A stretch of DNA of 64,000 nt from Mycobacterium intermedium. GTDB taxonomy: Bacteria; Actinomycetota; Actinomycetes; Mycobacteriales; Mycobacteriaceae. The stretch covers positions 40,334-104,333 of the forward strand of contig NZ_MVHT01000011.1 of assembly GCF_002086275.1 (NCBI RefSeq). Direction: 5' to 3'. A program made the translations under genes and the position numbers. A model generated the notes under the pieces. It did not search any database, was not told the origin of the DNA, and was given only the letters and a program-made list of their open reading frames with translations. This document shows positions 45,483-55,490 of the stretch, piece after piece (the stretch's first letter is position 1; every line of letters begins with the position of its first letter).

Positions 45483-47047
45483 GGGCGCGCCGCACCTCCG
45501 CTTGCGGGGTCCTGCCGCGAGCCGTCCGCGACCAGCGCATCCGCCAGCGCTCCCAGCCCGGCCGCGTTCGACGCCTTGACCAGCACCACGTCGCCGGGCC
45601 GCAACTCTTCCCGCAACAAGGCCAGGGCGGCGTCCGCGTCCGCCACACTGACCGCCCCCCTATCACCCCCGGCTCCCCAGGCACCCTCCATGACCGCTGC
45701 GTGGTGCATGGCGCTCATCGACCTCCCGGTTCCCACGACAACGAGTCGAGACACATCTAAGCGCACCGCCAACCGACCGATGCGATCGTGCTCGGTTATC
45801 GCGTCCTCACCCAGCTCGGCCATCTCGCCGAGGACCGCCCAGCTGCGGCGCGGCTGGTCCGCCTGCCCGTGCGCGATCCAGGCCAGTGCCTGCAACCCGG
45901 CCCGCATCGAGTCGGGGTTGGCGTTGTAGGCATCGTCGATCACCGTCACCCCGTCCGGGCGGGTGGTCACCTGCATGCGATGCCGCGACACCGGTCCGGC
46001 CTCGGCCAGCGCGGCCGCAACCTGCTCGATGTCGGCGCCGCACTCCATCGCGACCGCGCCGGCACACAGCGCGTTGGTCACCTGGTGGTCGCCGGACACC
46101 CCGAGTCGGACCTGCGCTTGGCTGTGGCCGGATGCCGAGCCGCGGTGCATGGTGAACTGCGGCCTGGCCAGCGCGTCCAGCGTCACCGGTCCGGCCCAGA
46201 CGTCATCGGGACCCGATCCGGCATTGCGGGTGACGCGAACGACGCGGGCCTCGGTGACGTCGGCCATGGCCGCCACCACCGGGTCGTCGGCGTTGAGGAT
46301 CACCACCCCGGATTCCGGAACCGATTGCGGCAGTTCGGATTTGGTCTGAGCAATAACCTCCCGCGAACCGAACTCGCCCAAGTGCGCGGTGCCGACGTTG
46401 AGGACGACGCCGATCGACGGCGTGGCGATGTCGGCCAGCGCGGCGATGTTTCCGGGATGGCGGGCCGACATCTCCAGGATCAGGTAGTCGGTGCTCCGCG
46501 TTGCGCGCAACACCGTCCACGGATGACCGAGCTCGTTGTTGAACGACCCGGGCGGGGCCACCACCTCTCCGAGGGGGGCGAGCACCGCGGCGACGAGATC
46601 CTTGGTCGACGTCTTGCCCGAGGACCCGGTGATGCCGATGATCCTCAGCCCGCCGGCCACCAGTTCGGCGGCCACCGCCTTGGCCAGCTTGCCCAGCGCG
46701 GCCAGGACGGCCGCTCCCGATCCGTCGGTGTCGTGCTCGAGGACGCCCGCGACCTTGTCATGGCCGGTCCGCGCTTCTTGCCGGTCGGGGGCCACCACTA
46801 TCGCCGGCACCCCGACCGGGCGCGCGGCCAGGACCGCGACGGCGCCGGCCGCGACCGCGGCGGGCGCATGGTCGTGGCCGTCCGAGCGCGCGCCGGGCAG
46901 CGCCAGGAACAGTCCGCCCGGCCCGACGGCCCGTGAGTCGAATTCCACCGTCCCGGTGATCCGTTGGCGCGCAGCGTCTTCCGGTGTGATATCGGCCAGC
47001 TCGCCACCTACGATCTCGGCGATCTGCGCGACGGTGAGCTCGATCAT
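45479..47047 (-). CDS. murF: UDP-MurNAc-tripeptide--D-Ala-D-Ala ligase MurF
   Basis: MurF joins D-Ala-D-Ala to the UDP-MurNAc tripeptide, completing the pentapeptide precursor. The 522-residue protein has the N-terminal substrate domain ([15 protein letters not shown]), ATP loop [19 protein letters not shown] near residue 145, [13 protein letters not shown] and [15 protein letters not shown] near residue 375. Overlaps of 4 bp with murE upstream and mraY downstream show operon coupling. Confidence 0.97.
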   Translation of the reverse strand: MIELTVAQIAEIVGGELADITPEDAARQRITGTVEFDSRAVGPGGLFLALPGARSDGHDHAPAAVAAGAVAVLAARPVGVPAIVVAPDRQEARTGHDKVAGVLEHDTDGSGAAVLAALGKLAKAVAAELVAGGLRIIGITGSSGKTSTKDLVAAVLAPLGEVVAPPGSFNNELGHPWTVLRATRSTDYLILEMSARHPGNIAALADIATPSIGVVLNVGTAHLGEFGSREVIAQTKSELPQSVPESGVVILNADDPVVAAMADVTEARVVRVTRNAGSGPDDVWAGPVTLDALARPQFTMHRGSASGHSQAQVRLGVSGDHQVTNALCAGAVAMECGADIEQVAAALAEAGPVSRHRMQVTTRPDGVTVIDDAYNANPDSMRAGLQALAWIAHGQADQPRRSWAVLGEMAELGEDAITEHDRIGRLAVRLDVSRLVVVGTGRSMSAMHHAAVMEGAWGAGGDRGAVSVADADAALALLREELRPGDVVLVKASNAAGLGALADALVADGSRQDPASGGAARP

Positions 47048-48591
47048 GCGCGGGCCTCGAGTGCGCGGGCGAGTTCCAACCGGTCGTCGAACGGGCGGGT
47101 TTCGCCGCCGCCGCTCTGGCCGGTCTCGTGCCCCTTGCCGGCGATGACGACGACGTCGCCGGGTCCGGCCCAGCCGACCGCATGCTCGATCGCAGTGCGC
47201 CGGTCACCGATCTCCACCACTTCCGCCGTGCCGTCGACTTCCGTTGCGCCGGCAATGATTTCGCGCCGGATCGCCGCAGGGTCCTCGCTGCGCGGGTTGT
47301 CGTCGGTGACGACGACCAGATCGGCCAGTTCCGCCGCGACCGCGCCCATGGCCGCACGTTTCCCGGGGTCGCGGTCGCCACCAGCACCGAAGACCACGGC
47401 CAGCCGGCGCTGCGGGTCACGCAAAGTCTCGAGCACGGCCCGCAAGGCGCCCGGCTTGTGCGCGTAGTCGACCAGGGCCAGGAAATCCTGACCGCGGTCG
47501 ACGCGTTCCAGACGACCCGGGACCCGGATCTCCCGCAGCCCCGCCGCAGCCTGCTCCGGGGTGACCCCGACTACATCTAGAATCGCTAGTGCGAGAAGGC
47601 AATTCGCGATGTTGTAGCGGCCGGGCAGTCCGACGCCGACCCGGTGCTGCACACCCGCGCGGTCGACCGCGGTGAATTCCTGACCGCCCGCGCCCAGCGG
47701 GGCAAAGTCCGTGGCGTGCCAATGTGCGGACGGGTCCGAGACGCTGACGGTGATCGCGTCCGGCGCCAAATCGACCATGGCGCGTCCCGCCTCGTCGTCG
47801 ACACAGACCACGGCGACGTCGGCTCGCAGCGGCGACTCCCGGTCGAACAACAGCGCCTTGGCGTCGAAGTAGTCGGCCATGGTGGGGTGAAAGTCGAGGT
47901 GGTCGCGCGACAAGTTGGTGAATCCGCCCACGGCGAATCGAGTACCGTTCACCCGCCCCAGGGTCAGTGCGTGACTGGACACCTCCATCACCACGGTGTC
48001 CACCCCGCGTTCGGCCATCGCCGCGAGCATCGCCTGCAGGACAGGGGCCTCCGGCGTGGTCAGCGCGCTGGCGATGTCGGTGCCGTCGACCCGGACGCCG
48101 ATCGTTCCGATCAACCCGGCAACTCTTCCCGCAGCGCGCAGTCCGGCCTCGACCAGGTACGTCGTGGTGGTCTTGCCCGAGGTGCCGGTGATCCCGACGA
48201 CCCTCACCCGGTCCGAGGGACGGCCATAGACGGCGGCGGCCACCGCGCCCAGCACGTTGCGCGGCGCGGGATGCAGCAGCACCGGCACGGTGTCGGCGAG
48301 CTTTCCTATCTCCTTCAACCCGTCGGCGTCGGTGAGCACCGCCACGGCACCACGTTCGACCGCCTGCTGCGTGTACCGGGCACCGTGCGTCGCCGATCCG
48401 GGCAGTGCGGCGAACAGGTCACCGGCCTCCACCCCCTGCGCGCGCAGCGTCACACCGGTCACCGGCACGTCCGGAACCGGGCCCGGCCGCGCGGCCAGCA
48501 CCGCACGGATGTCGGCCGCCAGCGAGGAGAGCGGCACACCGGCGACGCCGGAGGGGCGCAGGTCAACGGATTCCGACGTCACTTCGGTCAC
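47044..48591 (-). CDS. murE: UDP-MurNAc-tripeptide synthetase MurE (meso-DAP adding)
   Basis: MurE adds meso-diaminopimelate to UDP-MurNAc-L-Ala-D-Glu. The 515-residue protein has [21 protein letters not shown] loop [19 protein letters not shown] near residue 140, [17 protein letters not shown] and the DAP-selective DDNPRSEDP motif near residue 425 (DNPR, rather than the lysine-type equivalent). murE starts 144 bp after the pbpB stop. In M. tuberculosis this gap holds several extra genes; here it is compact and shows no gene. Confidence 0.97.
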   Translation of the reverse strand: MTEVTSESVDLRPSGVAGVPLSSLAADIRAVLAARPGPVPDVPVTGVTLRAQGVEAGDLFAALPGSATHGARYTQQAVERGAVAVLTDADGLKEIGKLADTVPVLLHPAPRNVLGAVAAAVYGRPSDRVRVVGITGTSGKTTTTYLVEAGLRAAGRVAGLIGTIGVRVDGTDIASALTTPEAPVLQAMLAAMAERGVDTVVMEVSSHALTLGRVNGTRFAVGGFTNLSRDHLDFHPTMADYFDAKALLFDRESPLRADVAVVCVDDEAGRAMVDLAPDAITVSVSDPSAHWHATDFAPLGAGGQEFTAVDRAGVQHRVGVGLPGRYNIANCLLALAILDVVGVTPEQAAAGLREIRVPGRLERVDRGQDFLALVDYAHKPGALRAVLETLRDPQRRLAVVFGAGGDRDPGKRAAMGAVAAELADLVVVTDDNPRSEDPAAIRREIIAGATEVDGTAEVVEIGDRRTAIEHAVGWAGPGDVVVIAGKGHETGQSGGGETRPFDDRLELARALEARA

Positions 48592-48735
48592 CTCCGTCCT
48601 GCCTCCGTCGCCGCATCCCAGTCATGATCGGCCATGACACCCTATCCAGGCGCACCCGGGCGCGACGTGTCTCGTACGCGCCCGGTCTGGTGAACCGCGA
48701 TTGAGCCCCAGCCGAACGGTGGCGGCGATGAGGAT

Positions 48736-50820
48736 CTACATCGCCTGCAGGGTCAGCGGCGGACCCGGATCGGGCGACAGCGGTACGTTCTCCCGCTGCA
48801 TCAGCCAGCCTGCGATGTTGTGGAACAGCGGGGCGGCCGAGTGGCCCGGAGTGCCGTCCGCGTTGCGATGCGGGTTGTCCATCATGATGCCGATGACGTA
48901 GCGGGGGTTGTCGACGGTGGCCATGCCGGCGAAAGTGATCCAGTAGACGTCCTCGTAGTAGCACCCGCAGCCGGGGTTGATCTGCTGCGCTGTGCCCGTC
49001 TTGCCGGCCATCTGGTAGCCCGGCACCGACGCCGCGGGACCGGTGCCTTGCTGGTAGCCCATCGGGTCTTGTTGAACGACGGCACGCAGCATCTGGCGGA
49101 CGGTCTGGGCCGTCTGCGCGGAGACCACCCGGATGCCCTCGGGCCGCGGCTCTTCGGTCCGGGTGCCGTCGGCCGCGATGGTGGCCTTGATGATGCGCGG
49201 CGGGATCCGCACCCCATCGTTGGCGATCGCCTGGTACATGGCGGTCATCTGCAGCAAGGTCATCGAAAGGCCTTGGCCGATAGGCAGGTTCGAGAACGTG
49301 CTGCCCGACCACTGGTCGATCGGCGGCACCAGCCCGGCGCTCTCACCGGGCAGGCCGACGCCGGTGCGCTGTCCCAGCCCGAATCTGCGAACCATGTCGT
49401 AGAAGCGTTCCGGGCCAACGCGCTGCGCCAGCATCAGCGTGCCGACGTTGGACGACTTCCCGAAGACGCCGGTGGTGGTGTACGGCATCACGCCGTGCTC
49501 CCACGCGTCGTGGATCGGAACACCGCCCATCTGGATGCTGCCCGGCACCTGAAGCACCTCGTCGGGGTTGCTCAGCCCGTACTCGATCACCGAGGCCGCG
49601 GTGACGATCTTGTTCACCGAACCCGGCTCGAACGGCGAGGAGACCGGCAGGTTACCCAGCTGCCGGTCACCTTGTCGCCCGATGTCCTGCGACGGGTCGA
49701 AGGTGTTGTCGTTGGCCATGGCCAGCACTTCACCGGTCTTTGCGTCGAGCACGACCGCCGAAACGTTGTGCGCCCCCGACACGTTCTTCGCCTGTTGCAC
49801 CTGCTGCTGCACATAGAACTGGATGTCGTTGTCCAACGTGAGCTGGACCGTCGAGCCGTGCACCGCCCGGTGCCGGTTGCGGTAGCTGCCGGGGATCACC
49901 ACGCCGTCGGAGCCGCGGTCGTAGGTCACCGACCCGTCGGTTCCGGCCAGCACGGCGTCCATGGAGTCCTCTAGGCCCAGTAGCCCGTGGCCGTCCCAGT
50001 CGATGCCGCCCACGATGTTGGCCGCCAGCGACCCACCTGGATATTGGCGCAGGTCCTGACGCTCGGTGCCGACCTCGGGGAACTTCGTGGTGATCGCGGT
50101 GGCGATGGCGGGGTCGACGGCGCGGGCCAGATAGACGAACGTCTCATCACTCTTCAGCTTCTTCAGAACGGTGGGCTCGTCGGGCTTGTTGTTCAGCCTG
50201 TTCGCGATCTCATGGGCGATGTCTTTGAGCCGCTGCTGGGGCTCGGGCGCGCGCTGAGACTTCTGCCTGGCTTCCTCGAGTTGCTGGCGGACCCGCTTGG
50301 GCTGAAAGGTCAGCGCGCGAGCTTCGATGGTGAACGCGAGGCGATCGTTGTGCCGGTCGACGATCGCGCCGCGGACCGCGCGTTCGACGTCGGTGACCTT
50401 GAGCTGGCCGGCCGCCTGGGCGCGCAGCTCTGCCGCGTTGGACACCTGCAGGAAGAACAGCTGCGTGCCGGCCACCAGCAGCAGGATGAAGATGACGGCA
50501 TTACCGGCCCGGTGCCGGAAGACGAAGGATGCGCCGCGGGAGGCTACCTCGACCGCTTGACGGGTGCGCCGCTCCCGCGCCGAGTGGCCCAGCCCGGCCG
50601 ACTCGGCTGCTGCAGGGCGAGACTTCTTGGCGTCCTTGGCTTTCTGGGCCTTCTTGGCCTTTCGGGGCTGAGCTTCCTGGACGGCCTTGGGCCCCTTGCC
50701 CGGACGATCCTTCTTGCCGGCGCGGTTGGGCTGCCGGGCATCGACGGGTTCCTGCGGTTGGCGAGGGCCACGCGCCGGGCGCCGGGCGGGGCGCGACCGC
50801 CGGGGGTCGTCGCGACTCAC
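48736..50820 (-). CDS. pbpB: Penicillin-binding protein PbpB (FtsI, septal transpeptidase)
   Basis: PbpB is the class B PBP that cross-links septal peptidoglycan with FtsW. The 694-residue protein has a basic, Lys/Pro-rich cytoplasmic tail (about 1-100), one transmembrane helix (about 107-127) and a PBP dimerisation domain. The transpeptidase motifs are EPGSVNK (SxxK) near residue 401, KSSN (SxN) near 456 and GKTGTAQ (KTG) near 610. The GTG start overlaps the ftsL-like stop as GTGA. Confidence 0.96.
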   Translation of the reverse strand: MSRDDPRRSRPARRPARGPRQPQEPVDARQPNRAGKKDRPGKGPKAVQEAQPRKAKKAQKAKDAKKSRPAAAESAGLGHSARERRTRQAVEVASRGASFVFRHRAGNAVIFILLLVAGTQLFFLQVSNAAELRAQAAGQLKVTDVERAVRGAIVDRHNDRLAFTIEARALTFQPKRVRQQLEEARQKSQRAPEPQQRLKDIAHEIANRLNNKPDEPTVLKKLKSDETFVYLARAVDPAIATAITTKFPEVGTERQDLRQYPGGSLAANIVGGIDWDGHGLLGLEDSMDAVLAGTDGSVTYDRGSDGVVIPGSYRNRHRAVHGSTVQLTLDNDIQFYVQQQVQQAKNVSGAHNVSAVVLDAKTGEVLAMANDNTFDPSQDIGRQGDRQLGNLPVSSPFEPGSVNKIVTAASVIEYGLSNPDEVLQVPGSIQMGGVPIHDAWEHGVMPYTTTGVFGKSSNVGTLMLAQRVGPERFYDMVRRFGLGQRTGVGLPGESAGLVPPIDQWSGSTFSNLPIGQGLSMTLLQMTAMYQAIANDGVRIPPRIIKATIAADGTRTEEPRPEGIRVVSAQTAQTVRQMLRAVVQQDPMGYQQGTGPAASVPGYQMAGKTGTAQQINPGCGCYYEDVYWITFAGMATVDNPRYVIGIMMDNPHRNADGTPGHSAAPLFHNIAGWLMQRENVPLSPDPGPPLTLQAM

Positions 50821-52052
50821 CGTGGGATCCCCAGCACCGGTGTGGGGACGGTGGGACTAGGGGCCGCCGGTCCACCGTTGGCGGGCGGCTGGGGTGCGCC
50901 GGCCGGCTGCGGCGGGACGGGCGCAGGTGCCGCTGGGGCTGCCGGGGGTGCCGGGACGGTCGGGCGTAGCGCCCGCAGTTCGAACGGCGCGTCCGGCGGC
51001 AATTGAACGGGGACCTGCGCGGGAACCTGGGCTGGGGCCGCGGGTGCCTGGCCGGGCACGGGGGGCACCTGGCCGGGTATCGCGGGCACCGCGCCCTCCG
51101 GCATCGGCACCTGGCCCGGCACCGGCACCTGGCCTTCCGGCACCGGAACTTGGCCGGGCAGCGGCGGCTGGCCGGGCACCAAGGGAAGCTGGCCCGGTAC
51201 CGGCGTGGCACCCAGTGTCGAGGCGCCGTCCGGTGTGCGCAGCAGCAGCTGCGGCCCGGTCCTGGGCGGCGCGGGCGCATCACCGGGAGCCGGCGTCACG
51301 CGGACCGAAACCTCCGGCGGCACCGCCTGCGGGTTAGGGGGCGGCGGACCTTCCTCCGGCAGCGGCGTGTTCAGCGGCGGCGGCGGGACGCCGTCGGCCG
51401 GCTTCGGCGTGCCCACCACCACCCAGTTGCCGTCCGGCCCCTGGACCAGGTGAGCGGTGTCCTGAGTGGGGATCATGCCCTGCCGTCGAGCCGCCTCGGC
51501 CAGTGCGGGCGCGGATTCCGCCTCTCGCACATCACGTTCCAGCGCTTCCTTCTGCTGCTGCAGCATCCGGGTGCGCTCGCGGGCGTGACTCAGCTGATAC
51601 GAACGCTCGGCGGCGTCGGTGGACAGCCACAACGTCAGCCCCAACCCAACGGCGAGCGAGCCGATGACCAGGACGACGAACGGAACCCTGTTCAGCCACG
51701 CGCTCGGCCGCCAGTCGATCGATGCCAGCCGGATCGCCAGCCGCTCGGTCAGTTTCGGCCGAACTACCTTCGGAGCCTTGGCTTTCCGAGCCTTCGCCCG
51801 CGCCTTGGCCTGACTGGTGTTCTTGGGCCGCGCCGGCCGGTCGACGGGCCGCGGTATCGGACTGGTTTGCGGCCCCGACTTCGGTGACCGCGCCTCGCGG
51901 GTGGGAGTCGCACTTCTGCCCGGGCGGGTACGGCGCGACGGCGAGTCGACCACCGAGCCCGGCCCCGTCCGCCGGCTCGTTCGGACGGTTGCTGTGTGTC
52001 CGCCCCGACGATCGTTGCTGCGGCGTTCGGGCGTCTCGCGTTTCGCCTTCAT
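50817..52052 (-). CDS. FtsL-like proline-rich membrane protein (Rv2164c family)
   Basis: This gene occupies the ftsL position between rsmH and pbpB and matches the mycobacterial Rv2164c family. The 411-residue product has a basic N-terminus (1-120), one transmembrane helix (about 125-147) and a short coiled coil ([20 protein letters not shown]). A very Pro-rich C-terminal half follows, with tandem VPGQ-type units (about residues 280-350). Topology is that of an FtsL divisome subunit. The proline-rich tail is expanded relative to classical FtsL and probably reaches the cell wall. Both ends overlap neighbours by 4 bp. Confidence 0.88.
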   Translation of the reverse strand: MKAKRETPERRSNDRRGGHTATVRTSRRTGPGSVVDSPSRRTRPGRSATPTREARSPKSGPQTSPIPRPVDRPARPKNTSQAKARAKARKAKAPKVVRPKLTERLAIRLASIDWRPSAWLNRVPFVVLVIGSLAVGLGLTLWLSTDAAERSYQLSHARERTRMLQQQKEALERDVREAESAPALAEAARRQGMIPTQDTAHLVQGPDGNWVVVGTPKPADGVPPPPLNTPLPEEGPPPPNPQAVPPEVSVRVTPAPGDAPAPPRTGPQLLLRTPDGASTLGATPVPGQLPLVPGQPPLPGQVPVPEGQVPVPGQVPMPEGAVPAIPGQVPPVPGQAPAAPAQVPAQVPVQLPPDAPFELRALRPTVPAPPAAPAAPAPVPPQPAGAPQPPANGGPAAPSPTVPTPVLGIPR

Positions 52053-53062
52053 CGCTCTCCCGTCCCAACTCGTTGCAAGGCCCGCAAGCGCACCGGTGCG
52101 CTGCGTGGGTTGCTTTCCACCTCGGTCGCGTCTGCGCGTTCCGCTCCATGCGTCAGCGACCGGAATCGCGGCTCGTGGCCGGGAAGTTCGACCGGGAGTT
52201 CCGGCGGTGTCCTGGAGGCAACCGCGTCGGCAAACGCCCGCTTGACGATGCGGTCTTCCAACGACTGGTATGCCAGCACGACGATGCGCCCACCGACGGC
52301 AAGCGCATCCAGGGCCGCCGGGATCGCGTCACGCAGCGAGCCGAGTTCGTCGTTCACCGCGATGCGCAGCGCCTGGAACGTCCGCTTGGCCGGGTGCCCG
52401 CCGGTGCGCCGAGCCGGGGCCGGAATCGCTTCGTAGAGCAGGGCGACCAGGTCGGCGGTCGAGGTGAACGGGGCGCGAGCGCGTCGGCGCACGATCTGTT
52501 CGGCGATGCGGCGCGCAAACCGCTCCTCGCCATAGCGCTGCAAGATATCGGCCAGCGCCCGGGCGTCGTAGGTGTTGACGATGTCGGCCGCCGTCAGCGG
52601 CGACGACGGATCCATCCGCATGTCCAGCGGCGCGTCCTTGGCGTAAGCGAAGCCCCGCTCGGCTTGATCGAGCTGCATCGACGAGACGCCCAGGTCGAAC
52701 AACACCCCGTCGACGGATTCACTTGCCGTACAACCGGATTCCGCCAGCGCCAAGGCCAGCCCGTCGTAGCGGGTGTGTACCAGCGTCACCCGATCACCGA
52801 ACCGGACCAGCCGCCCACGGGCGATCTCCAGCGCGCTGGGGTCTCGGTCGAGTCCGATCAACCGCAGGCCGGGCAAGGTGGCCAAGAACCGCTCGGCGTG
52901 CCCACCGGCGCCCAACGTGGCATCGACGAGCACGGCCCCGGAACCGTCCGGATGGTGACGGGTCAGCGCTGGGGTGAGCAGTTCGACGCAGCGGTCCAGC
53001 AGGACCGGTACATGCCCGAAATCGGTTGGCGCGGAGCGGGGATCGGAATCTGGATCAGTCAT
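52049..53062 (-). CDS. rsmH: 16S rRNA (cytosine-1402-N4)-methyltransferase RsmH (MraW)
   Basis: RsmH methylates N4 of C1402 in 16S rRNA. The 337-residue product has [18 protein letters not shown] motif [15 protein letters not shown] near residue 48, [20 protein letters not shown] near residue 115, and [15 protein letters not shown] near residue 225. The ATG at 53062 has a GGAGG site 8 nt upstream. The frame continues to 53293 but only through the mraW leader RNA, so the longer start is unlikely. Confidence 0.96.
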   Translation of the reverse strand: MTDPDSDPRSAPTDFGHVPVLLDRCVELLTPALTRHHPDGSGAVLVDATLGAGGHAERFLATLPGLRLIGLDRDPSALEIARGRLVRFGDRVTLVHTRYDGLALALAESGCTASESVDGVLFDLGVSSMQLDQAERGFAYAKDAPLDMRMDPSSPLTAADIVNTYDARALADILQRYGEERFARRIAEQIVRRRARAPFTSTADLVALLYEAIPAPARRTGGHPAKRTFQALRIAVNDELGSLRDAIPAALDALAVGGRIVVLAYQSLEDRIVKRAFADAVASRTPPELPVELPGHEPRFRSLTHGAERADATEVESNPRSAPVRLRALQRVGTGER

Positions 53063-53108
53063 CCTGACACCTCCTCCGCTTCGGCAGTATCGGCCTACCC
53101 GCAGTGCC

Positions 53109-53200
53109 GCCCGTGCACCGAGGCCTCCGTCCGAGGTTGCGAACCTGGCGTTGGGGAAGTACGCCAGGGTCGGTTCGGACAGAGACCACGGTGCACGGGC
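53109..53200 (-). ncRNA. mraW-type structured leader RNA upstream of rsmH
   Basis: Between mraZ and rsmH a long hairpin is encoded. Perfect 12-bp arms GCCCGTGCACCG (53109-53120) and CGGTGCACGGGC (53189-53200) enclose a second helix in which GTCCGA and CCTGGCGT pair with TCGGAC and ACGCCAGG around a loop near 53155. The position and extended stem match the mraW RNA motif, a conserved predicted cis-regulatory RNA described upstream of mraW in actinobacteria. The name is by position and structure; its ligand or effector is unknown. Confidence 0.72.
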
Positions 53201-53207
53201 ATGCACC

Positions 53208-53639
53208 TCAGAAGATGTCGTTGAGTGCTTCATCGCTGGCCGCGGAGAAGTTCTCTTCATGGAGTTGCTGGTAGTCCTGCCAGGCCTGCGCATCCCAGAT
53301 CTCGAGGTAGTCGACCGCGCCGATCACCACGCAATCCTTGGAAAGCCCCGCGTATCGACGGTGGTCCGCCGACAACGTGATCCGGCCCTGACTGTCGGGA
53401 TGCTGCTCGTCGGTACCGGCGGCGAGGTTGCGCAGGAACGCCCTCGCCTCCGGATTGCTGCGCGGGGCCTTGCTTGCCCGCCGTGCCAGTTGCTCGAATT
53501 CCGCCCGCGGATAGACGGCGAGGCTGTGGTCCTGGCTCTTGGTGACCATCAACCCCCCTGCCAAAGCGTCGCGAAATTTGGCCGGCAATGTCAGCCGGCC
53601 CTTGTCGTCGAGTTTGGGCGTGTAGGTGCCGAGAAACAC
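53208..53639 (-). CDS. mraZ: Transcriptional regulator MraZ
   Basis: MraZ is an AbrB-fold DNA-binding protein that autoregulates the dcw operon. The 143-residue product equals the M. tuberculosis length. It carries the duplicated SpoVT/AbrB-like motif ([16 protein letters not shown] near residue 11 and [18 protein letters not shown] near residue 82). The GTG at 53639 is chosen from the conserved start [15 protein letters not shown] and a GGAGGTG site. It is the first gene of the minus-strand dcw cluster and its binding repeats lie immediately upstream. Confidence 0.96.
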   Translation of the reverse strand: MFLGTYTPKLDDKGRLTLPAKFRDALAGGLMVTKSQDHSLAVYPRAEFEQLARRASKAPRSNPEARAFLRNLAAGTDEQHPDSQGRITLSADHRRYAGLSKDCVVIGAVDYLEIWDAQAWQDYQQLHEENFSAASDEALNDIF

Positions 53640-53672
53640 TGCGGCACCTCCAAGTTGGCTCTCACCCAAACG

Positions 53673-53753
53673 CTTCGGCCACCATACCCCACAACCCCCC
53701 ACTTTTCCCCACACATTTCCCGTCCTTGGAGTGTCGGCCCCCCTTTTCCCCAC
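53673..53753 (-). promoter_or_regulatory. MraZ-binding repeats and dcw promoter region
   Basis: On the minus strand four units of GTGG(GG)N4 follow one another at exactly 10-nt spacing: GTGGGGAAAA, GTGGGGGGTT, GTGGGGTATG, GTGGCCGAAG (53712 down to 53673). A fifth copy, identical to the first, lies 41 bp further upstream (53753-53744). Direct G-rich repeats at a 10-bp period just before mraZ are the established MraZ operator layout in other bacteria. Confidence 0.75.
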
Positions 53754-53982
53754 CGATTCGTTATTCAGCTAGGGTCGAAGGCGGCATTGCAGCGCTGCGG
53801 CTCATCGCGACGACGTCGGGAAATCGCATTTCAGGACGTTGTCGAAGGCGCGGGGGTCGAAGTGGGGGCCAGTGGGGCACGGCTCGAGCACAACTTCGGC
53901 ACAAGTCCGTATCAACGAGCGCCTTGGCGCGTCGTGAGCTCCCGGCGGCCGCACCTCGGGCGCGTCGCTTCAACCGCCAAAC

Positions 53983-54010
53983 AAAAAACGGGGCAGCCGT
54001 AGCTGCCCCG
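53983..54010 (-). terminator. Intrinsic terminator after the DUF3040 gene
   Basis: On the minus strand a 9-bp GC-rich stem, CGGGGCAGC paired with GCTGCCCCG (54010-54002 with 53997-53989), has a 4-nt loop and is followed directly by TTTTTTGTTT. It lies 21 bp after the DUF3040 stop. The remaining part of the spacer to the MraZ repeats (53754-53982) shows no gene. Confidence 0.88.
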
Positions 54011-54030
54011 CGAGGGTTGGACCCGTCGAG

Positions 54031-54432
54031 TTAGTCGTCGAACCGCCGGCGGAACCGGTCTTCCATCCGACTGGTGAAGGAACCGCCCGAGCCTTTGCTG
54101 CGGCGCTGCCGACCCGGCCCGCTGGACGGCCCGCGGTCCGGCAAACCGGACAACCGCGGACCGCTGATGGCGTACACGACACCACCGAACATCACGATGA
54201 AACCCAGGACGCTGAGGATCGGGAAGCTTCCAATCATCGTGGCCTTAATGGCCACGCCGGCGACCAGCATGCCCAACCCGATGACAAATAGCGCCACCCC
54301 TTGCAGGCGACGGCGCGCGGTCGGGGCACGGAAGCCGCCACCACGGACGCTCGAGGCGAATTTGGGGTCCTCGGCATAGAGAGCGCTCTCGATTTGGTCG
54401 AGCATGCGCTGCTCGTGATCGGAGAGTGGCAT
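54031..54432 (-). CDS. DUF3040 membrane protein (Rv2169c family)
   Basis: The 133-residue protein starts MPLSDHEQRMLDQIESALYAEDPKFA, the DUF3040 signature. Two transmembrane helices follow (about residues 45-65 and 70-90), with a basic, Ser/Gly-rich C-terminal tail. The ATG at 54432 has an AAGGAGGGA site. Function is unknown, although the gene is a constant upstream neighbour of the dcw cluster in mycobacteria. A strong terminator follows it. Confidence 0.88.
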   Translation of the reverse strand: MPLSDHEQRMLDQIESALYAEDPKFASSVRGGGFRAPTARRRLQGVALFVIGLGMLVAGVAIKATMIGSFPILSVLGFIVMFGGVVYAISGPRLSGLPDRGPSSGPGRQRRSKGSGGSFTSRMEDRFRRRFDD

Positions 54433-54739
54433 TCGTCCCTCCTTGCCGACAGACCGTGGCGTCACCTAACCACTGCACAAAACGGATGCCCATTTCCGGG
54501 GCAACTAACTCAGATGATACGAGGTCAATCTAAGCCGTACCACTGATTCGCAGGCGATTCTATCCCCCGTGCGGCGCACGCACAGCCTAGGGACGCGGCG
54601 GACGGGATTGTCGTGCGTCACAAGCGGTCACCAAGCCGATCACCCAGACCGCGTCGCCACATCACCTGGGTCCGTCAGATACTGGTGCTAGCACGAGTTG
54701 CACGACCAGCCCGACTAGGCAGCAGGAGGAGACCGCGAG
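54433..54739. promoter_or_regulatory. Divergent spacer between DUF3040 and GNAT genes
   Basis: This 307-bp gene-free stretch must carry promoters for the DUF3040 gene (minus) and the GNAT-lppM unit (plus). An AT-richer segment around 54495-54560 is the only compositional feature. The GNAT ribosome site AGGAGGA lies at 54724-54730. No operator-like palindrome or RNA gene was seen. Confidence 0.4.
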
Positions 54740-55378
54740 TTGGCGACCTTCCTCAGCGACCTGTCGCCTAGCGACATGCAGCGTCGCCTCCGCGATGCGC
54801 TTGGCGTGTATGTCGATGCGATGCGATATCCCCGCGGAACGGAGAACCAGCGCGCCAGCATGTGGCTGGAACACACCAGGCGGCAGGGCTGGCAGGCCGT
54901 CGGGGCCTTCGAAATCGGGACGCCCGAAGGTGCGGCCTCCGACGGGATCTTGACCGGCGCGGAGGCGGGCGCCGAATTTTCGCCTGCGGAATTGAGCACC
55001 GCGCCGATGCTCGGCGTGGCCTACGGCTACCCCGGGGCGCCCGGTCAATGGTGGCAGCAGCAGGTCATTCTGGGTTTGCAGCGCAACGGTTTTCCGGCGC
55101 ATGCCATCGATCGGCTGATGCGCAGCTATTTCGAGCTGACCGAATTGCACATCCATCCCCGCGCGCAGGGCCGCGGTCTCGGGGAGGCGTTGGCCCGTCG
55201 ATTGCTGGCGCGCCGCACCGAGGAGTACGTCCTACTCTCCACACCCGAAACCAACGGCGAGGCCAACCGGGCCTGGCGGTTGTATCGGCGGCTCGGGTTC
55301 ACCGACATCATCCGCGGTTACTACTTCGCCGGAGATCCACGGGCGTTCGCCATTTTGGGACGGGCTTTACCTCTTTAG
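54740..55378 (+). CDS. GNAT-family N-acetyltransferase (Rv2170 family)
   Basis: The 212-residue product belongs to the GNAT family. The C-terminal acetyl-CoA fold shows LTELHIHPRAQGRGLGEALARRLL near residues 130-155, with the RGxGxG-type loop QGRGLGE, and ends NRAWRLYRRLGFTDI. It corresponds in sequence and position to Rv2170, which has been reported as a lysine acetyltransferase acting on isocitrate dehydrogenase. The TTG at 54740 is supported by an AGGAGGA site 9 nt upstream. Confidence 0.87.
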   Translation: MATFLSDLSPSDMQRRLRDALGVYVDAMRYPRGTENQRASMWLEHTRRQGWQAVGAFEIGTPEGAASDGILTGAEAGAEFSPAELSTAPMLGVAYGYPGAPGQWWQQQVILGLQRNGFPAHAIDRLMRSYFELTELHIHPRAQGRGLGEALARRLLARRTEEYVLLSTPETNGEANRAWRLYRRLGFTDIIRGYYFAGDPRAFAILGRALPL

Positions 55379-55490
55379 GGCTCTTTAGGCCGTCTTCAGA
55401 CCCCGCCAGCTCGGCCTGACCAGACATGCAGCTGTCCGCCACCAGGACGGGCTTGCCGAAGCGCCGCATCGAATCTGGCACGATGACCTG

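Noticed and set aside
53063..53293. 77-residue extension of rsmH
   Set aside because: It would translate the structured mraW-type leader and part of mraZ antisense to codon use. A GGAGG site precedes the ATG at 53062.
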